This document shows, one piece after another, positions 5,571 to 8,982 of a DNA stretch of 8,982 nt. A model generated the notes under the pieces. It was not told the origin of the DNA, searched no databases, and saw nothing but the letters and a program-made list of their open reading frames with translations. Numbering within the stretch: position 1 is the first letter of the stretch; the number at the start of each line of letters is the position of its first letter. Both the position numbers and the translations under genes were made by a program. The stretch is from Acidimicrobiia bacterium (lineage in GTDB: Bacteria; Actinomycetota; Acidimicrobiia; IMCC26256; JAENVU01), in NCBI GenBank assembly GCA_017882945.1, contig JADGON010000217.1, positions 1 to 8,982 on the forward strand, written 5' to 3'.

Positions 5571-6217
5571 ACCCGGTCCTGTGCGTCGACGGCACCGCAT
5601 TGACCATCCGGCCGATCGAGATCACGGACGTCGACCGCCTCGCGCGGATGGCGCGCCGGCTTTCGCCGGCGAGCGTCTACTTCCGGTTCTTCGCGCCGAT
5701 CCGGCGATTGCAGTGGTCGACGCTGCTGCGCTTGGCGGATGTCGACCACTGGCGGCGCGACGCGCTCGTGGCGCTGGACGGCGACGAGATCGTGGCGGTG
5801 GCGAGATACGACCGGCTCGCAGACGCGGCCCGCCCGGAAGCGCGGGACGCGGAGATGGCCATCACGGTCGAGGACGCGTGGCAGCATCGGGGGCTCGGCC
5901 GTCAGCTCGCCCGCCGCCTCGGCGCCCTCGCCCGTGAACGTGGTTGCGATGCGCTCCGGGTGACGATCCTCCCCGAGAACCGGGCCGCGCTGGGCCTGAT
6001 GCGCGCGCTCGTCCCCGACGCGAGCGTGCGGTTCAGGGATGGTACCTACGAGGCTCGCCTCGAGTTGCCGCCGCCGAGCCAGTGCGCGAACCCGAGCTCC
6101 GTCGGGAGTCCGCGGAGCTCACTCACCTGCTCACCGGCACTGACGCGTGGCGATGCTCCCGCCGCCGGTGCCAAGGGCGCGGCGAAGCCATGGTGCCCGT
6201 CCGTCAGCTCCCGGTGA
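5567..6217 (+). CDS. GNAT family N-acetyltransferase
   Basis: Predicted 216-residue cytoplasmic GNAT acetyltransferase, which would transfer an acetyl group from acetyl-CoA to an amine on a small molecule or protein. The domain covers about residues 10-168. It starts with L-T-I-R-P-I-E-I-T-D and the R-R-L-S-P-A-S-V-Y-F-R-F-F segment, which resembles GNAT domains of Pat-type protein lysine acetyltransferases, though no cyclic-nucleotide or CoA-ligase domain is attached. Motif A, binding the CoA pyrophosphate, is Q-H-R-G-L-G-R-Q-L (106-114), followed by the V-T-I-L-P-E-N-R-A-A-L-G-L-M segment (132-145). The last 46 residues are Ser/Ala/Pro-rich, do not look conserved, and may be read-through of a lost stop. 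The GTG at 5567 was chosen because the domain begins 11 codons later. It has no good ribosome binding site of its own, which fits coupling through the GTGA overlap. Its end overlaps the rhamnosidase gene. Confidence 0.82.
   Translation: MNPVLCVDGTALTIRPIEITDVDRLARMARRLSPASVYFRFFAPIRRLQWSTLLRLADVDHWRRDALVALDGDEIVAVARYDRLADAARPEARDAEMAITVEDAWQHRGLGRQLARRLGALARERGCDALRVTILPENRAALGLMRALVPDASVRFRDGTYEARLELPPPSQCANPSSVGSPRSSLTCSPALTRGDAPAAGAKGAAKPWCPSVSSR
6204..6217. other. Tail-to-tail overlap of the GNAT and rhamnosidase genes
   Basis: The GNAT stop (TGA, 6215-6217, plus strand) lies inside the end of the rhamnosidase gene, whose stop is at 6204-6206 on the minus strand. The 14-base overlap leaves no room for a separate intergenic terminator, so each transcript must end inside the opposing gene or pass through it. 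Confidence 0.8.
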
Positions 6218-8966
6218 TGCCGAACGAGTAGCTCCCCGCACCGACCGTCAGCTGCACCGTGCCGCTTGCGCTCCGCTCGATCCGGATCCCGTGGCTGTCG
6301 CGCACCGCGTGCCCGGACTCGGTCACGCGCTTGAGGCTGGTCGCTCGGAGGCGGAGCGCCACGGATGCGTTCGCCGGCACGTGCAGGAGCAGGTGGACGT
6401 CACGACCGGTGTGGGTCCAGGTCACTCGGGTGGGGCCGCTCACGGTGGGCACCATCCCGGCGACGCGGGCCGGCCCTTCGCGCGGCTCGACGAGCTCGAG
6501 GCGCGCTCCCGTTGGCGGCCCCGCGCCCACGGTCGTCACCACGCCGAGGAACGTCTCCGGATAGGCAGCGAGAGCGCTCGATCCCCAGCCGTGCGAAGTG
6601 CTGTCGCCGTCGACGTCCTCGGGCGCCCACGTCTCCCAGGTGAACGACCCGCCGGTGGCCACGATGTGCGCCCAGCCGGGCCCCGAGGCGTCGGTGAGCA
6701 CCCGGCGCACCACGCCGTCGCGGCCCGCAACGTGCAGCGCCCGCAGCAGGACCAGACCGTTGTCCGGACCGAGCGCGACTCCGAGCTTGGCCACGTACGC
6801 ACCGACCGCGTCAAGCCGCTCATCGGGAACGATGCCGGTGGCCAGCGCGAATGCATTCGCCTGCTGCGACGCGTGAAGGCTCATCGTGCCGTCGGCTTCC
6901 AACCCGTCGACGTAGACGCCATCGGCGCGACGCAGTCGCGCGTTCATCGCGTCGACCAGAGCGTCTCTGCGTCCTCGCCAGCGGGACGCCGCCGTGCTGT
7001 CGCCGAGCACCTCGTCCATCCGCGCGGCGCGATCGAACGTCTCGACGGCGAGCGCGTTGACCGTGGTTCGCGCGACCGTCGCCATGTCGTAGCCGTACCG
7101 CATCGGTGGCGGCCAGTCGACGGCGCCATAGAGGTAGTCCTCGCCGCCTCCCGGAAGCTTGGTCACGAGACCGGTCGTCGGGTCGATCGCGGCCGCGACA
7201 TATGAGGCGACGCGAGTGGCCACGGGGGCCAGCGCTTCGAGGGTGGCGCGGTCACCGGTCGCGAGGAAGTACTGCCAGACCCAGTCCGGGTAACGCTCGG
7301 TGTTGTCCGGGATGTCGCGCGCGCCGTCCCCGTTCGGGTACACGACGTTGATGCGGCCGTCCGGCCAGTAGCGGGCTTGCGACCGGGCGAAGTCCCGGAG
7401 TGCCTGCCACGTGAGGTTCTGCTCGCCGAACGCGCGCGTCGTTGCCAGGGAGTCGTCGTAGCTGTCGAGGAGGAACTGGCCTTTCTCTCGCGTCGGGGTG
7501 TCGACGAACTGCTCCTGGCTCACATACAGCGCGGAGCGGCGGGTGAGCGCCCACACGGCGTCGAGCTTGGAGTCCGACGAATTGAACGTCGCGGCGTGGT
7601 CGTCCGGCATGGCCGAATGCCGCGTGGCAATCGCGAGCTGGTCGGCGGTCAAGGTCTCGTGCGGGTCGTCGACCTCGAGGTACTGGAATGCGAGGTACCC
7701 GAAGGAGGCGAACGTCTCGCGTCCGCCGCGTTGGGTGTAGCGGTAGCTCATGTCGGTGCCCTGGTTCTCGTGGGTCGGCGAAACGGAGCCGTCGGGATCG
7801 AGCGCGAACCCGGCCCGGATGGTGATCGTCCGCCCGGCCGCGCCGTGCCGGAAGCGCACGATCGGGCTCGCCGCGTGGACCGCCCCGTAGTCTGCGACCA
7901 CCGCGCCCGACGCGAGGCGGTGCACGGACTTCGGACGGATCACCCGACTCGCGATCCTTGTTCGTTGGGCGACGAGGTGCGTGAACGGGGCGACACCGGC
8001 GGGTCCGAGGACGGCGACCGGTCGCCACGCGTGCTCATCGAACGCGGCGGTCGACCAGCCGACGGGCTGGGCGCGAGCGTCGACCACCTCGGTGAAGTCA
8101 CCCTCCTCGTTGCGGGGAGCTCCGGGAACCCACTCCGCCGGCCGTTCGCGCCAGGTGCCATCGGACCCGATGACCTCGTGAGTCCCGTCGCGGTGCACGA
8201 TCGAGATCTCGGCCAGCAGTCCCGGTCGGGACGCCGGTCGCCCTTGTCCGGCGCCGTACCAGTGATGGAGCACACCGAAGCCGTTCGCACGACCAGGGCG
8301 GAGCAGGGCGGTCACGTCGGTGGCCTCTACATACTGTTCGTCCGGGTAGGAGAACGACGGCCCGGCCGCGGCGCGGTGCCCGTTGACCCAGAGCTGGTAC
8401 TGGTGCGCGGCGGCCACGAATGCCGTGGCGCGCGTGATGGGGCTCGCATGGAGTCGCGCCGTCGTGCGCACGTAGGTGTACTGATCGGACGGTGGTGGCA
8501 AGGCGCCGGGGGCGACCCACTGCGCGCGCCAGTCTCGAACGTGCGGGATCGTGACGAACGACGAGGCCCGCGCGAACGGACTCGACGATCCGCCGGTGCC
8601 CCTGGTCGATACCGTCCACCAGTACTGCGTGTCACCCGAGAGTCGCGGGCCCGTGTACAGGACGAACGCCTGTTGCCCCGAGGTCACGAGGTGGCTGTCC
8701 CACACCACCGCGCTCGACTTCGGATCGGTGGTCGGGCGCTTGGCCACCAGGACCCGGTAGCCGACCTGGATCGCGCCCGGACGGTCGTCGTGGATCCGCC
8801 AGGCGAACGAGATGCCATCGGGATCGACACCGGTTGCGGGGCTCATGCCGTTGACGGTGAGGTTGGTCGGCGCTCCGGGCCCGGTCGCAGCCGTCGCGCT
8901 CCGGATGCCGGGGAGCTGCAGCACGAAGATGGCGAGTCCGACCGCGACGATCGTCCGGAAGAGCAC
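6204..8966 (-). CDS. Secreted GH78 alpha-L-rhamnosidase
   Basis: Predicted 920-residue exported glycoside hydrolase family 78 enzyme, which releases terminal alpha-L-rhamnose from plant glycosides or rhamnose-containing polysaccharides. A Sec-type signal peptide (residues 1 to about 26) ends near S-A-T-A-A. Then come an Fn3-like domain (30-141), the Bac_rhamnosid_N carbohydrate-binding beta-domain (about 165-330), a second beta-domain (340-440), the (alpha/alpha)6 catalytic barrel (about 450-810) and a C-terminal beta-domain (815-920). In the barrel, D-T-P-T-R-E-K-G-Q-F (489-498) matches the conserved D-C-P-x-R-x-E motif, making E494 the likely general acid. F-T-W-E-T-W (775-780) offers E778 as the base, and S-H-G-W-G-S (791-796) corresponds to the N-H-Y segment. 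GTG at 8966 starts the signal peptide, with GAGGA close upstream; because the window ends 16 bases beyond, an earlier start cannot be excluded. No sugar transporter or regulator gene is adjacent. Confidence 0.93.
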   Translation of the reverse strand: MLFRTIVAVGLAIFVLQLPGIRSATAATGPGAPTNLTVNGMSPATGVDPDGISFAWRIHDDRPGAIQVGYRVLVAKRPTTDPKSSAVVWDSHLVTSGQQAFVLYTGPRLSGDTQYWWTVSTRGTGGSSSPFARASSFVTIPHVRDWRAQWVAPGALPPPSDQYTYVRTTARLHASPITRATAFVAAAHQYQLWVNGHRAAAGPSFSYPDEQYVEATDVTALLRPGRANGFGVLHHWYGAGQGRPASRPGLLAEISIVHRDGTHEVIGSDGTWRERPAEWVPGAPRNEEGDFTEVVDARAQPVGWSTAAFDEHAWRPVAVLGPAGVAPFTHLVAQRTRIASRVIRPKSVHRLASGAVVADYGAVHAASPIVRFRHGAAGRTITIRAGFALDPDGSVSPTHENQGTDMSYRYTQRGGRETFASFGYLAFQYLEVDDPHETLTADQLAIATRHSAMPDDHAATFNSSDSKLDAVWALTRRSALYVSQEQFVDTPTREKGQFLLDSYDDSLATTRAFGEQNLTWQALRDFARSQARYWPDGRINVVYPNGDGARDIPDNTERYPDWVWQYFLATGDRATLEALAPVATRVASYVAAAIDPTTGLVTKLPGGGEDYLYGAVDWPPPMRYGYDMATVARTTVNALAVETFDRAARMDEVLGDSTAASRWRGRRDALVDAMNARLRRADGVYVDGLEADGTMSLHASQQANAFALATGIVPDERLDAVGAYVAKLGVALGPDNGLVLLRALHVAGRDGVVRRVLTDASGPGWAHIVATGGSFTWETWAPEDVDGDSTSHGWGSSALAAYPETFLGVVTTVGAGPPTGARLELVEPREGPARVAGMVPTVSGPTRVTWTHTGRDVHLLLHVPANASVALRLRATSLKRVTESGHAVRDSHGIRIERSASGTVQLTVGAGSYSFGITGS

Positions 8967-8982
8967 CCTTCCTCGCGTCTGC

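Noticed and set aside
6147..7205. 352-codon plus-strand open frame antisense to the rhamnosidase
   Set aside because: No motif, Arg/His/Gly-rich; the opposite strand encodes an unmistakable GH78 catalytic domain.
1..8982. tRNA, rRNA, CRISPR array, insertion sequence or phage genes
   Set aside because: Read for these on both strands; no cloverleaf-like T-loop motif, regular spaced repeats, transposase or integrase motif was seen.

Overview
The window is high-GC DNA with strong G/C preference at third codon positions, frequent GTG starts and Shine-Dalgarno motifs before several genes. With the gene families seen, this points to an actinomycete-like bacterium (Actinomycetota). Acidimicrobiia or Thermoleophilia would fit the secreted beta-propeller lipoprotein, but the class cannot be fixed from the sequence alone. 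It looks like chromosomal housekeeping and accessory sequence. No integrase, transposase, phage gene, CRISPR array, tRNA or rRNA was recognised.

Layout, left to right. (1) 1-143: the end of a plus-strand gene whose C-terminus looks like a RodZ-type DUF4115 domain. (2) 144-432: no intact gene, but a minus-strand remnant of an MBL-fold metallo-hydrolase and a predicted promoter. (3) 433-1236: a seven-helix Bax inhibitor-1/YccA membrane protein. (4) 1270-1998, minus: a small alpha/beta hydrolase with an atypical nucleophile elbow. (5) 1999-2144: a divergent intergenic region holding a nested symmetrical element. (6) 2145-3776: a family 5 (peptide-type) solute-binding lipoprotein with no transporter genes beside it. 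(7) 3867-5066, minus: a PQQ-like beta-propeller lipoprotein. (8) 5319-6217: a possible 83-residue gene whose stop overlaps the start of a GNAT acetyltransferase (GTGA junction). (9) 6204-8966, minus: a secreted GH78 alpha-L-rhamnosidase whose 3' end overlaps the GNAT gene tail-to-tail.

The genes do not form one operon. They alternate in convergent and divergent arrangement, so most are probably transcribed singly. The common thread is the cell surface: a membrane protein, two lipoproteins and a secreted glycosidase, which suggests a free-living heterotroph using plant- or polymer-derived rhamnosides and small solutes. That link is an inference from gene content. No convincing novel multi-gene system was found. 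The items most worth a second look are the nested repeat in the divergent region, the small ORF coupled to the GNAT gene (with an opposing open frame), the MBL-hydrolase remnant, and the altered nucleophile elbow of the alpha/beta hydrolase.
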